Shown: piece by piece, positions 32,235 to 41,128 of the stretch | Layout: each line of letters begins with the position of its first letter | Position numbering within the stretch: position 1 is the stretch's first letter | Assembly (NCBI GenBank): GCA_902786355.1 | Contig: CADABZ010000012.1 | Location: 38,308 to 102,307, forward strand | DNA: 64,000 nucleotides | Reading direction: 5' to 3' | Origin: an uncultured Eubacteriales bacterium | GTDB lineage: Bacteria > Bacillota > Clostridia > Peptostreptococcales > Anaerovoracaceae | Position numbers and translations under genes: made by a program | The notes under the pieces: generated by a model | Databases searched by the model: none | What the model was told of the DNA's origin: nothing | Seen by the model: only the letters and a program-made list of their open reading frames with translations

Positions 32235-32272
32235 TGATATACTCTTTAGGCTGGTGTTTTATGCCAGCCTAA
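32235..32272 (+). promoter_or_regulatory. asnS extended -10 promoter with a 5'-terminal stem-loop
   Basis: TGATATACT (32235-32243) is an extended -10 box; no good -35 is seen. The predicted start near 32249 places the hairpin TTAGGCTGG (32246-32254) / CCAGCCTAA (32264-32272) at the very 5' end of the mRNA. It lacks a T tract, so it is not a terminator; a stabilising 5' stem-loop is the likely role. No T-box motif is present in this leader. Confidence 0.45.
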
Positions 32273-32297
32273 TAATATCAACAAGGAAAACATACTT

Positions 32298-33692
32298 ATG
32301 AAAGACATTGAGATCAGAGAACTTTTCCGCGATACTGCGGCTTATGACGGCAAGGAAGTGATCGTCCGCGGCTGGATCAGGGGCAACAGAAGTTCCAACC
32401 AGTTCGGATTCATTTCACTCAATGACGGGACCTTCTTTTCACCGGTCCAGGTCGTATATGAGGCCGATAAGCTCAGCAACTATCAGGAAGTGTCAAAATA
32501 CCGCCTCAGTGCAGGGATAATGGTCAGAGGCACACTGGTGGTCACACCTGAGGCAAAACAGCCATTCGAGATCAAGGCTGAGGAGATCGTACTCGAGGCA
32601 GATTCCGATCCGGATTATCCTCTCCAGAAGAAGCGCCACAGCATGGAGTTCCTCAGAGAAATCGCACATCTCAGACCAAGGAGCAATACATTCTCCGCTG
32701 TGTTCAGAGTAAGAAGCGTTGCAGCATATGCGATCCATCAGTTCTTCCAGGAAAGGGGCTTCATCTACGCTCATTCTCCTGAGATCACATGCAGCGATGC
32801 AGAGGGTGCAGGCGAGATGTTCCAGGTCACCACACTTGACCTTGACAACATTCCGAGAACAGAGGACGGGAAGATCGACTATACTCAGGATTTCTTCGGC
32901 AAGAAGGCTAACCTGACTGTATCCGGACAGCTTGAGGCAGAGATCATGGCTCTCGCTTTCCGCAATGTATATACATTCGGTCCTACATTCCGTGCTGAGA
33001 ATTCCAACACAGCAAGACATGCTTCTGAGTTCTGGATGATCGAGCCTGAGATGGCATTCTGCGATCTGCAGGGTGATATGGACATTGCAGAAGCGATGAT
33101 AAAATTCATAATCAGCGAAGTACTCAGAAAGTGCCCTGAGGAGATGAAGTTCTTCAACAGCTTCGTTGACAAGGGACTCCTCGAGAGACTTGACAACATC
33201 GTCAACTCGGATTTCGAGAGGATCACCTATACACAGGCAGTTGAGATCCTGCAGAAATCCGGTAAGAAATTCGAGTATCCGGTCGAATGGGGACTTGAGC
33301 TTCAGACTGAGCATGAGAGGTATCTGACTGAAGAGGTCTACAAGAAGCCTATCTTCGTAACTGACTATCCGAAGGATTGCAAGGCGTTCTACATGAGGCT
33401 CAATGATGACGGCAAGACCGTCGCAGCCTGCGACATGCTTGTACCTGGCGTAGGCGAGATCATCGGAGGCAGCCAGAGAGAAGAGAGATATGATGTTTTG
33501 CTCAGCAAGATCGAAGACATGGGACTCACTGCTGATGACTATGACTGGTACCTCGATCTGCGCAAATACGGCGGTGTCAAGCACGCTGGTTACGGACTCG
33601 GTTTTGACCGTATCCTGATGTACATGACCGGAATGAGCAACATCAGAGACGTCCAGATGTTCCCTAGAACACCTGGTAACGCAGAATTCTAG
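32298..33692 (+). CDS. asnS: Asparaginyl-tRNA synthetase
   Basis: A 464-residue class IIb synthetase. The N-terminal OB-fold anticodon domain ([19 protein letters not shown] at 21-39) is followed by the catalytic domain. Motif 1 is near [19 protein letters not shown], motif 2 is [20 protein letters not shown] near 234 and motif 3 is [21 protein letters not shown] near the end. The Asn rather than Asp type is supported by the short N-terminus and the RPRSNTF segment. It charges tRNA-Asn. The gene appears monocistronic or cotranscribed with the EF-G paralogue 85 bases downstream. It has ribosomal-type codon usage. Confidence 0.94.
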   Translation: MKDIEIRELFRDTAAYDGKEVIVRGWIRGNRSSNQFGFISLNDGTFFSPVQVVYEADKLSNYQEVSKYRLSAGIMVRGTLVVTPEAKQPFEIKAEEIVLEADSDPDYPLQKKRHSMEFLREIAHLRPRSNTFSAVFRVRSVAAYAIHQFFQERGFIYAHSPEITCSDAEGAGEMFQVTTLDLDNIPRTEDGKIDYTQDFFGKKANLTVSGQLEAEIMALAFRNVYTFGPTFRAENSNTARHASEFWMIEPEMAFCDLQGDMDIAEAMIKFIISEVLRKCPEEMKFFNSFVDKGLLERLDNIVNSDFERITYTQAVEILQKSGKKFEYPVEWGLELQTEHERYLTEEVYKKPIFVTDYPKDCKAFYMRLNDDGKTVAACDMLVPGVGEIIGGSQREERYDVLLSKIEDMGLTADDYDWYLDLRKYGGVKHAGYGLGFDRILMYMTGMSNIRDVQMFPRTPGNAEF

Positions 33693-33777
33693 CAACAGTT
33701 AACAAGGCGGTCCGGTAAGGACTGCAGCAGAGAAGATAATATAAGATAAACAACATATAACTTACCAGGAGGAACAA

Positions 33778-35718
33778 ATGAAAGGCTATTCAAGCGACAA
33801 GATCCGCAACATCGTACTGCTCGGACACGGCAGCACAGGCAAGACTACTTTCCTCGAAGCAGGACTGCTCAACACTAAAGTTATCAGCAGACTCGGAAAG
33901 GTTGAGTCCGGCAACACAGTTTCTGACTATGAAAAGATGGAGATCGAGAAAGGTTACACAATCAACCAGACTCTCGTTCCTGTAGAATATAATGGAACAA
34001 AGCTCAATTTCATCGACACTCCGGGATTCTTTGATTTCGCAGGAGAGGCAAGAGCTGCACTTTCAACCGGAGCTACTGCTATCATCATGGTAGACGCTTC
34101 TTCCGGAATCCAGGTCGGAACTGAAAAGGCATGGGACCTCGTTAAGGAATACAATTCACCGACATTCTTCGTAATCAACAAGATCGACAAGGACAATGTC
34201 AATGTAGATGAGGTCGTTGCTGCACTTCAGGACAAGTTCGGAACAGCATGCGTAACACTTGATGACAAGGACGCTCTTGATGAAGCTGTTGCCGGTGCTG
34301 ATGAGGAGCTCATGGAGAAGTTCTTCGAGGGCGAGCCGTTCACAGATGAAGAGTTCGCACACGGACTTGCAACAGGTATCCATAACGGCGACATCATGCC
34401 GATCCTCACAATGAGTGCACTTACAGGCGAAGGCGTAGACACAGTTCTTGATTCACTGTGCAAGTACGTACCTAAGCCGGCCACAGTAGTTACTCCGGCT
34501 AAGGACGCTGATGACAACGATATCGAGATCGCATGCGATCCTGCAGGAGATCTGGTTCTCTTCGTATTTAAGACTCTCGCAGACCCATTCCTCGGAAAGA
34601 TCTCATATGCAAAGGTAGTATCCGGCACACTCAAGTCAGGTACTGAAGTATACAACCCTCGTTCAGAGAAGTCTGAGAAGCTCGGTTCTGTATTCTTCGT
34701 AAGAGGCAAGAGCCAGGAGATGACAGACACTGTAGTAGCCGGTGATATGGTAGCTCTCGGAAAGCTCCAGAACACCAAGACCGGTGACACACTCTGCGCT
34801 AAGAACAAGCAGGTAAGAATCCCTGCTATCGCATTCCCAAGCCCATGCTACTTCATCGCTGTAGAAGCAGCAGACAAGAATGAAGACGAGAAGATGGCTC
34901 AGGGTCTGTCCAGACTCATGGAAGAGGATCCGACATTCGTACTCGAGAGAAACGCTGAGACACATCAGACTCTCCTCGGCGGACAGGGCGACATCCAGCT
35001 CGGAATCATCCAGGCTAAGCTGAAAGACAGATACGGCGTATCCGTAAATGTTGTTCCTCAGAAGATCGCTTACAGAGAGACCATCAAGGGCAACTCCGAC
35101 GTTCAGGGTAAGCACAAGAAGCAGTCCGGCGGTGCTGGTCAGTACGGTGACGTTCACATCAGATTCTCACCATCCCAGGAGCCTGGCCTCGAGTTCTCAG
35201 AAGAGCTCTTCGGCGGATCAGTTCCTAAGAACTACGTACCTGCAGTTGAGAAGGGACTTCTCGAGTGCATGGAAAAGGGCCCTCTCGCTGGATGCAAAGT
35301 ACAGAACATCAAGGCCGTTCTCTATGACGGTTCCTATCACGAAGTAGACTCCAACGAAGTTTCCTTCAAGATCGCTGCATCCCTCGCATTCAAGAAGGGT
35401 ATCGTAGAGGCTAAGCCTTGCCTCCTCGAGCCTATCATGAAGCTTGAGATCACAGTTCCTGAAGCTTACGTAGGAGCTGTAATGGGTGACCTCCCTAACA
35501 GAAGAGGTATCGTAATGGGTATGGACCCTACAATGAGCGGTACTGTTCTCCACGCTGAGGCACCTCAGTCAGAGCTCTTCGACTATGCTATCGCACTCAG
35601 ATCGATGACTCAGGCAAGAGGATCCTTCACAGTAGAGTTCGCAAGATATGCAGAGCTGCCGGGCAACCTTGCAGACAAGGTAATCGCAGCCTATAAGGCT
35701 TCCCAGGAGGAAAAGTAA
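33778..35718 (+). CDS. Elongation factor G paralogue, short G' subdomain
   Basis: A 646-residue EF-G-like GTPase, distinct from FusA at 61.7 kb. The P-loop is GHGSTGKTTFLE at 16-27, G3 is IDTPGFFDFAGE near 78 and G4 is INKID near 132. Domain II follows near residue 245, then domains III-V with QSGGAGQYGDVHIRF near 449. After G4 about 40 residues normally forming the start of the G' insert (the IPIG...GVVDLVEMKAY region) are absent. The protein goes straight from DKFGTACVTL to ALDEAVAGADEELMEKFF. The deletion is in frame. Codon usage is that of highly expressed genes, and AGGAGG precedes the ATG. Paralogues of this class are thought to act in stress translation or ribosome recycling. Confidence 0.88.
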   Translation: MKGYSSDKIRNIVLLGHGSTGKTTFLEAGLLNTKVISRLGKVESGNTVSDYEKMEIEKGYTINQTLVPVEYNGTKLNFIDTPGFFDFAGEARAALSTGATAIIMVDASSGIQVGTEKAWDLVKEYNSPTFFVINKIDKDNVNVDEVVAALQDKFGTACVTLDDKDALDEAVAGADEELMEKFFEGEPFTDEEFAHGLATGIHNGDIMPILTMSALTGEGVDTVLDSLCKYVPKPATVVTPAKDADDNDIEIACDPAGDLVLFVFKTLADPFLGKISYAKVVSGTLKSGTEVYNPRSEKSEKLGSVFFVRGKSQEMTDTVVAGDMVALGKLQNTKTGDTLCAKNKQVRIPAIAFPSPCYFIAVEAADKNEDEKMAQGLSRLMEEDPTFVLERNAETHQTLLGGQGDIQLGIIQAKLKDRYGVSVNVVPQKIAYRETIKGNSDVQGKHKKQSGGAGQYGDVHIRFSPSQEPGLEFSEELFGGSVPKNYVPAVEKGLLECMEKGPLAGCKVQNIKAVLYDGSYHEVDSNEVSFKIAASLAFKKGIVEAKPCLLEPIMKLEITVPEAYVGAVMGDLPNRRGIVMGMDPTMSGTVLHAEAPQSELFDYAIALRSMTQARGSFTVEFARYAELPGNLADKVIAAYKASQEEK

Positions 35719-35800
35719 TTACGACTTCGTCGCAAGGTAGGAAGCCTTGACCTCTGTCGGCAAGCTCCGACGGTAAAAAGCCTCCCAGGAAGATAAGTAA
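35719..35800. repeat. Duplicated 3' tail of the EF-G paralogue and small hairpins
   Basis: Bases 35777-35800 read KASQEDK-stop, a near copy of the last codons of the EF-G gene (KASQEEK-stop at 35695-35718), 82 bases further on. Between the two copies lie short hairpins such as CGAC-TTC-GTCG at 35722-35732 and TCGG/CCGA around 35757-35770. It looks like the scar of a past tandem duplication or recombination. Confidence 0.6.
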
Positions 35801-35832
35801 TAGGACGGACAACGTCGCACTTAAACAACATC

Positions 35833-35862
35833 AGCTCCGGCGAGCAATCGCCGGAGCTTTTG
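35833..35862 (+). terminator. Intrinsic terminator after the EF-G paralogue
   Basis: An 11-bp stem (AGCTCCGGCGA at 35833-35843, TCGCCGGAGCT at 35848-35858) closed by a GCAA tetraloop and followed by TTT. Confidence 0.88.
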
Positions 35863-35925
35863 GAATCATTCAGGCAATACGCTGCAATCAGTAGTTTGTA
35901 CATGGCACAGAAAAGGAGGTGCAGC

Positions 35926-36576
35926 ATGAAGAATAAACTGAAAGTATTCAGCGTGATCATACTTGCGCTTGTTATGGTGTTTGCATTTGCAGGATGCGGC
36001 AAAAAGACTGAAGCACCTGCAGAGGAAGCGCCTGCAGAAGAAACTGCCGAAGAGGAAGCTCCGGCTGAAACAGAACCAGCTGTAGAACTGAAATACGGAT
36101 ACAACGGAGATGATCCTGTGATCGCAGAGGTGTATTCATACGCAGCAAATGCACTTTCGGTGAATTACGAGGAGGCAGAGCACCATATTCCTATCGTTCA
36201 GATAGTTAATGTCGATGACAGTGATGAAAGCGATATAAAAGTATGTGGCGATTTCTGGGTGCTCAATTATAATGTCGAGGGCGATACTCTCAAATGTGTA
36301 TCCGGAGGTAATTATCCTGGCATGATGCATGTTGAGAAGACTGATGAAGGGTATAAAGTCAAGGATATGCAGGTCACTGAGGACGGCGGTAATTTCGAGA
36401 GCAGCGCAAAAGAGATATTCGGTGATAACTATGAGGCTTTTTCCAAGATAAATTCAGACAGTGATGCCCGCGAGAAGATCAGAGCTGAGATAATTGCAGA
36501 ATACGTCAGACAGAATGGCCTTTCTGTAACAAAGTATCAGGATGAAGGATGGGATCCTGTCGATATTCCGCTGTAG
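35926..36576 (+). CDS. Lipoprotein of unknown function
   Basis: A 216-residue secreted lipoprotein. The signal peptide MKNKLKVFSVIILALVMVFA leads to the lipobox FAGC, so the mature protein begins at Cys near residue 24. A low-complexity Glu/Ala/Pro linker follows (APAEEAPAEE type, about 25 residues), then a soluble domain of about 165 residues. The domain contains ELKYGYNGDDPVIAEVYSYA and VNVDDSDESDIKVCGDFWVLNY, which resembles uncharacterised Clostridial lipoprotein domains. AAAAGGAGG precedes ATG 35926. It is a single-gene unit with its own terminator. No specific function can be assigned. Confidence 0.75.
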   Translation: MKNKLKVFSVIILALVMVFAFAGCGKKTEAPAEEAPAEETAEEEAPAETEPAVELKYGYNGDDPVIAEVYSYAANALSVNYEEAEHHIPIVQIVNVDDSDESDIKVCGDFWVLNYNVEGDTLKCVSGGNYPGMMHVEKTDEGYKVKDMQVTEDGGNFESSAKEIFGDNYEAFSKINSDSDAREKIRAEIIAEYVRQNGLSVTKYQDEGWDPVDIPL

Positions 36577-36604
36577 TCAGCAAGGCGATATAAGCATTCA
36601 AAAG

Positions 36605-36631
36605 TCTCCGCGTTAGTTCGCGGAGATTTTT
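36605..36631. terminator. Intrinsic terminator between lipoprotein gene and radA
   Basis: TCTCCGCG (36605-36612) and CGCGGAGA (36619-36626) form a perfect 8-bp stem with a 6-base loop followed by TTTTT. It ends the lipoprotein gene and may help end convergent radA. Confidence 0.85.
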
Positions 36632-36644
36632 CATTGCCTTCATT

Positions 36645-38105
36645 TCACTGGAGATATGCGCGGATGGCATCTGACAGATTGGCTGCTCCGATAATCCGGA
36701 TGCCGCTGCCGTCCTCAGCACCTGCAGGTGTCACGGTGACAGTCCTGCCGTTATCTGAAAGCCGGACTTTGCCTGCCTCTGCCGCATGCCGGGCGTTTCT
36801 TTCAGGCAGGATCACAGCTTCATAGCCAAGTCGCACAGCTTCCTGCACTATCCTGTCAGCATTAGGGATGGAGCGGAGACATCCGGTCAGTCCGACCTCT
36901 CCTGCAGCCACGATCCGCCTGGACGGAGTCTTGCCGGAATAAGAGCTGTATATAGCCAGAGCTGCGGCCAGATCTGTCGCAGTGCTGCCTGTGTTCATGC
37001 CGCCCACTACATTGACGTATACATCGTGATTCAGGAGGTTGATGCCGGCTTTTTTCTCAAGGACTGCCAGTATCATATTGATCCTGTTGTAATTGATGCC
37101 TACGGCTGTCCGGCGTGCGAAGCCGACGTTGGCTGGTGTGACCAGAGCCTGGATCTCAAAGAAGACAGGCCGGCTGCCTTCGTAGACAGCAGAGATGACA
37201 GAGCCTTCCTCTTTTGCATCGCTTTCTATAAGGCTTCCGGACAGGTCCGCTACCTCTATCAGTCCTCCGGAGGTCATCCTGAAAGCGCCGATCTCATCAG
37301 TTGTGCCAAATCTGTTTTTGTATGACCTGAGGATCCTCAGATCTCTGTCGCGCTCGCCTGTGAAGCTGAGCACACAGTCGACCATATGCTCGATGGTCTT
37401 AGGACCCGCCAGTTCACCTGATTTTGTGACATGGGCCACTATGAACACAGGCACATTGTTGGTCTTGGCGAATCTGATAAGCAGGTTGGAGCAGGCACGG
37501 ATCTGAGTCACGCTCCCTGCAACAGAGTCTGCCTCACTGGAGTACATGGTCTGGATCGAGTCGATGATCAGGAAGCATGGTTTCATCTCTTCGCAAGTAG
37601 CCAGTATGTTTTCTATGCTGGTCTCAGGATATATGTACAGAGACTCGCTGATCGATGAAGAAGGATCTCCTCCGGATGTACATACTCTGTCAGCTCTGAG
37701 CTTGACCTGCTCCTCGGATTCTTCTCCGCTGACGTACATGACTGTCCCGTAGCGCTGCGCAACATTGTTGGCTGCCTGTGCTATCACGGTTGACTTGCCT
37801 ATGCCCGGTTCTCCGGAGATAAGGACAAGAGATCCAAGGACTATCCCGCCGCCGAGAACTCTGTCGAGTTCGCCGATCCCTGAGCTCATCCTCTCGTATT
37901 CTGATGTTCCCACGCTCCCGAGCTTTACTGGACGGCCTTCTGTGCCCGTACGCCGTCTTGTGTCAGCAGCAGGCTCCTTAAGACCGCTTATTCTGTGCTC
38001 GACTATAGTGTTCCAGCTGCCACAGTAAGAGCACTGTCCCTGCCAGGACAGATACTCGTTGCCGCATTCGCTGCACATGTATACTGTTTTCTGTTTCTTT
38101 GCCAT
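36645..38105 (-). CDS. radA: DNA repair protein RadA
   Basis: A 486-residue RecA-like/Lon-like ATPase. It has the N-terminal C4 zinc finger (CSECGNEYLSWQGQCSYCGSW at 11-31 in broken form: CxxC...CxxC), Walker A SGEPGIGKST near 96, and Walker B FLIIDSIQTMYSS. The RadA motif KNRFGTTDEIGAF is near 262, and the C-terminal Lon-type part has VNVVGGMNTGSTATDLAAAL. RadA processes branched recombination intermediates. It is on the minus strand, transcribed after the two-component genes or independently. In many Clostridia radA lies close to carD, as it does here. Confidence 0.94.
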   Translation of the reverse strand: MAKKQKTVYMCSECGNEYLSWQGQCSYCGSWNTIVEHRISGLKEPAADTRRRTGTEGRPVKLGSVGTSEYERMSSGIGELDRVLGGGIVLGSLVLISGEPGIGKSTVIAQAANNVAQRYGTVMYVSGEESEEQVKLRADRVCTSGGDPSSSISESLYIYPETSIENILATCEEMKPCFLIIDSIQTMYSSEADSVAGSVTQIRACSNLLIRFAKTNNVPVFIVAHVTKSGELAGPKTIEHMVDCVLSFTGERDRDLRILRSYKNRFGTTDEIGAFRMTSGGLIEVADLSGSLIESDAKEEGSVISAVYEGSRPVFFEIQALVTPANVGFARRTAVGINYNRINMILAVLEKKAGINLLNHDVYVNVVGGMNTGSTATDLAAALAIYSSYSGKTPSRRIVAAGEVGLTGCLRSIPNADRIVQEAVRLGYEAVILPERNARHAAEAGKVRLSDNGRTVTVTPAGAEDGSGIRIIGAANLSDAIRAYLQ

Positions 38106-38174
38106 AGTACTGTTTCCTGATAGTGAAAAATGGCGGCCTGCATTCGCATTCCGCCTTTATATCTTATGAAAGCT

Positions 38175-39695
38175 TCATTCTTCACTTTCTGCATTTGCCG
38201 CAGAGATCTGCATTCCTGACTGAGTGTCTCTGGATGACTTGCCTCTGGAAGAAGGCTTTCTGACTGTCTCCATCTCGAACCAGAAATCCGAGCCTTTGCC
38301 TTCCTCGCTCCTGACTCCGTAGTTTGCGCTGTGAAGATTGAGGATGCTCTTGGATATTGCAAGACCGAGGCCAGTTCCTTCGATGCCTCTCTCGTGATTG
38401 GCGGAAGTCCTGTAGTACTTATCCCATACGTGAGCCTGTTCATCTGAAGGGATACCGACACCGTGGTCTATGCAGTGAAATGTCACTTTCTTGTTGGTCC
38501 TGTTAAGCTGGATATCTATGAATTTATTCTCTCCGGAATACTTGACTGCATTGGACACGAAATTGGTCATGACCTGCATTATCTTGCTCCTGTCTCCGGT
38601 GACATATGCTGCCTTGCATGGATGGAAGTGGATCTCATATCCCTGGGAGGAGCCGAGGACCATGAAACTCTCATATACGTCCTGTGCCGCTTCAACAAGA
38701 TCAAATACCTCGCGGTGCATCTCTACATTGTTGGACTGAAGGTTGGAGACAGACAGCATATCTGTGACGAGGCGGTTGAGCCTCTCTGTCTCGGAGATGA
38801 TGATCTGAAGGTCTGCGTTGCGCTTCTCGGGATTGTCGCCCGAGATATCAATGATCTTCTCGGCATAGGATCTGATCATCGTGAGCGGGGTCTTCAGGTC
38901 ATGTGAGACATTGGCGAGGATCTCCCTCTGATAGAAGTCTGTCTTCTCCATCTCATAAGAGGCCTTGTTAAGAGCGTGAGCGAGCTCCTTGGTCTCTGTA
39001 AACGCGGAACCGTTGAACTTGACATTGTAATTGCCGGTAGACAACTCCTTGGCAGAACGCGTCAGATCTTCGATAGGATATGTTATCCTCCGCGAAAGGG
39101 CATACGCAAGGAGCGTTGCGACAGACAGGAGGATGAAGGTTATATAGCTGAGCATGCTCTTGATGATCCTGATAGTAGTCTGATCAGGATACAGAGGCGC
39201 TATTATATACAGTGTCGACAGATCTCCTGCAGACCTGATATTGGCGGCATATATGAGTCTTGCATTAGAATCTGAGGACGCAGTGTGCATAGTCTCGGTC
39301 ACGCTGCCGGAAGTGCCGTTCTGGAGTTTTTTGTTGATGCGCCTGATATCCTTGTCGTAGTCATCAGATGTGAGACCGGTCCTGGTCCCGTCAAAAATGA
39401 TCGTGCCGCCGGCGTCATCTATTCTTACATATACTCCGTTGATGTCAGCTGTCTCTACTGCATAATCTGCAAAATGCTCAGGTGCCTTACGGTACTGTGC
39501 TTCGATTGAACTTGCTGTACGTATTACTTCCTGCGTACGGACCCTCTGATAGTAGGTGTCAAGAAAGAACGATGTAAGTATCCACAGAAACGCAATAAGA
39601 ATCAAAGCAAACATGACGAACGAGAAAAGTGTCGTCGTCTTGATGCTGCCTGTATCTATCCGTTTTACTTTGTTTCCGTCGCCTGCAGAAGTCAT
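38175..39695 (-). CDS. Sensor histidine kinase
   Basis: A 506-residue membrane kinase. Two membrane segments, near 24-46 and 178-200, flank an external domain of about 130 residues. A HAMP segment (RRITYPIEDLTRSAKELSTG near 203) follows, then HisKA with the phosphorylated His in ANVSHDLKTPLTMIR near 260. The ATPase domain has the N box NFVSNAVKYSGE, DHGVGIPSDEQ and GTGLGLAISKSIL. The external domain has no recognisable ligand fold. The response regulator ends 6 bases upstream, so they form a pair. The signal and targets are unknown. Confidence 0.92.
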   Translation of the reverse strand: MTSAGDGNKVKRIDTGSIKTTTLFSFVMFALILIAFLWILTSFFLDTYYQRVRTQEVIRTASSIEAQYRKAPEHFADYAVETADINGVYVRIDDAGGTIIFDGTRTGLTSDDYDKDIRRINKKLQNGTSGSVTETMHTASSDSNARLIYAANIRSAGDLSTLYIIAPLYPDQTTIRIIKSMLSYITFILLSVATLLAYALSRRITYPIEDLTRSAKELSTGNYNVKFNGSAFTETKELAHALNKASYEMEKTDFYQREILANVSHDLKTPLTMIRSYAEKIIDISGDNPEKRNADLQIIISETERLNRLVTDMLSVSNLQSNNVEMHREVFDLVEAAQDVYESFMVLGSSQGYEIHFHPCKAAYVTGDRSKIMQVMTNFVSNAVKYSGENKFIDIQLNRTNKKVTFHCIDHGVGIPSDEQAHVWDKYYRTSANHERGIEGTGLGLAISKSILNLHSANYGVRSEEGKGSDFWFEMETVRKPSSRGKSSRDTQSGMQISAANAESEE

Positions 39696-39701
39696 GTGGT
39701 T

Positions 39702-40379
39702 TTATCCTTCGTATTCGAATTTGTAGCCGACTCCTCTGAGCGTTACTATGAACTTTCTGTATGGTCCGAGGCTGTTGCGCAGGTTTTTGACATGTGTGTC
39801 TATTGTCCTGTCATCGCCGAAGAAGTCATAGCCCCAGATGTCTGACAGGAGTCTGTCTCTTGACAGGGCAATGTTCTTGTTCTGGATCATGTAGAACAGA
39901 AGGTCATATTCCTTAGGCGTAAGCTCGACACGCTTACCGTCGACTGTAATGGTGCGCGCAGCAAAATTGACTTCAAGACCTTCGAATTTCCTTATATTCT
40001 GTGAAGTCTTGTCAGAAGCATCTATTCTGCTGAGCACGGCGTTAACTCTTGCCATAAGCTCCTTAGGGCTGAAAGGTTTGACGACATAGTCGTCTATCCC
40101 GAGCTCAAAGCCGAAGAGTTTATCATACTCCTCGCCGCGGGCTGAGAGCATGATGACCGGAATATTCTTGATCTTCTGGATCTCCTTGACTGCACTGAAA
40201 CCATCGAGTTTAGGCATCATGACGTCCATTATGATAAGATCATAGTCGTTGAGTTTGACCATGCCTATCGCGCTCATTCCGTCAGCAGCTTCTTCTGCCT
40301 CATAACCGCTGAACTCTGCGTATTCTCTTATGACCTCGCGGATCTTATCCTCATCATCTACAATGAGCAATCTCTTCAT
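39702..40379 (-). CDS. OmpR/PhoB-family response regulator
   Basis: A 225-residue regulator. The receiver domain (LLIVDDEDKIREVIREY at 4-20) has the phosphorylated Asp in LIIMDVMMPKLDGF near 53 and the Lys in DYVVKPFSPKELMARV near 103. The C-terminal winged-helix DNA-binding domain has ELTPKEYDLLFYMIQNKN near 148 and the WGYDFFGDDRTIDTHVKNLR recognition region. It is cotranscribed with the kinase gene. Its promoter is divergent from that of carD, so carD could be a target; this is inference. Confidence 0.93.
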   Translation of the reverse strand: MKRLLIVDDEDKIREVIREYAEFSGYEAEEAADGMSAIGMVKLNDYDLIIMDVMMPKLDGFSAVKEIQKIKNIPVIMLSARGEEYDKLFGFELGIDDYVVKPFSPKELMARVNAVLSRIDASDKTSQNIRKFEGLEVNFAARTITVDGKRVELTPKEYDLLFYMIQNKNIALSRDRLLSDIWGYDFFGDDRTIDTHVKNLRNSLGPYRKFIVTLRGVGYKFEYEG

Positions 40380-40421
40380 GTGGGATCCTCCGTTATCTGA
40401 AACTGTCTGTAATTGCGAAAA

Positions 40422-40430
40422 ATTATATCA
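40422..40430 (-). promoter_or_regulatory. Extended -10 promoter of the two-component operon
   Basis: Minus-strand TGA-TATAAT (TATAAT at 40427-40422) is a near-perfect extended -10 element. The -35 is weak. Transcription would start about 36 bases before the regulator ATG. Confidence 0.5.
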
Positions 40431-40473
40431 CATTGGGGCTGTTGCATAAACCAGAATCGGAGAAATTAGCGTA

Positions 40474-40502
40474 TTGACAAGACTATATACTGGTGATATA
40501 AT
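40474..40502 (+). promoter_or_regulatory. Consensus sigma-A promoter of carD
   Basis: TTGACA (40474-40479), a 17-base spacer and TATAAT (40497-40502), with an additional TGA extension before the -10. Both boxes match the consensus fully. Start of transcription is expected near 40509, about 70 bases before ATG 40580. It is the best promoter in the window. Confidence 0.85.
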
Positions 40503-40579
40503 TCATCATTTCAAAAAGATTGACTTTTTGTTCAAAAAAATATAAAATCTGTATGAAATATAGTGGAGGGAGACAGCGC

Positions 40580-41053
40580 ATGTTCAAAATCGGTGATTAC
40601 ATAGTATATCCGATGTATGGTGCGGGAACTATCACAGATATCGTAGAGAAAGATTTTCTGGGAGAGACCCGTACTTATTATAGTGTCTCGCTTCCTTACT
40701 CGCGCATGGAGGCCTCAGTCCCCGTTGACAACTGCGAAAGACTTGGAGTCAGAGCTATAATCGACCAGTCGCGCATCCCTGAAGTTGTCGAAGTGCTTAA
40801 GGCTGACACGGAACCTATGAATCCTAACTGGAACAAGCGGTACCGTGAGAATACCGAGAGGATGCAGACAGGAAACATCCTGGAGGTGGCCGCAGTCGTA
40901 CGAAACCTTGTAAGGACGGACAGAGCCAAACCCCTTTCAACCGGGGAGAAGAAACTCCTCGGTACTGCCAAGCAGATCCTTGAAAGCGAACTGATATACT
41001 CAGGCGGCTACACAATGGAGGAAGCTGACAAACTGGTCGAATCCAGCATATAG
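40580..41053 (+). CDS. CarD family transcription regulator
   Basis: A 157-residue CarD/CdnL-like protein. The N-terminal RNA-polymerase-binding Tudor-like domain begins MFKIGDYIVYPMYGAGTI and has YYSVSLPYSRMEASVPVDN near 38. The helical C-terminal domain (WNKRYRENTERMQTG near 95 to the end) binds promoter DNA. CarD stabilises open complexes at rRNA and other promoters. ATG 40580 follows GGAGGGAG at a normal distance; upstream codons are not part of the family. In related genomes carD is followed by a PIN/TRAM gene and ispD. Both are missing here and ispF comes next. Confidence 0.9.
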   Translation: MFKIGDYIVYPMYGAGTITDIVEKDFLGETRTYYSVSLPYSRMEASVPVDNCERLGVRAIIDQSRIPEVVEVLKADTEPMNPNWNKRYRENTERMQTGNILEVAAVVRNLVRTDRAKPLSTGEKKLLGTAKQILESELIYSGGYTMEEADKLVESSI

Positions 41054-41128
41054 CTCAGGCGATGCGGGAAACGGCCTTTTTTAGTGGTGATTATTCATTG
41101 AAATCAGCACTTTAGCATGATTTTCTCA

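Noticed and set aside
32200-32297. T-box riboswitch before asnS
   Set aside because: The leader from the predicted start is under 50 bases and has no TGGNACCGCG-type motif, specifier loop or terminator.
32493-33695. 400-codon open frame on the minus strand opposite asnS
   Set aside because: It is a shadow of asnS: no ribosome binding site, no family resemblance, and asnS explains the codon pattern.
41057-41082. Terminator after carD
   Set aside because: A run of six T follows GGCC, but the only stem is four base pairs (AGGC/GCCT) with a long loop.
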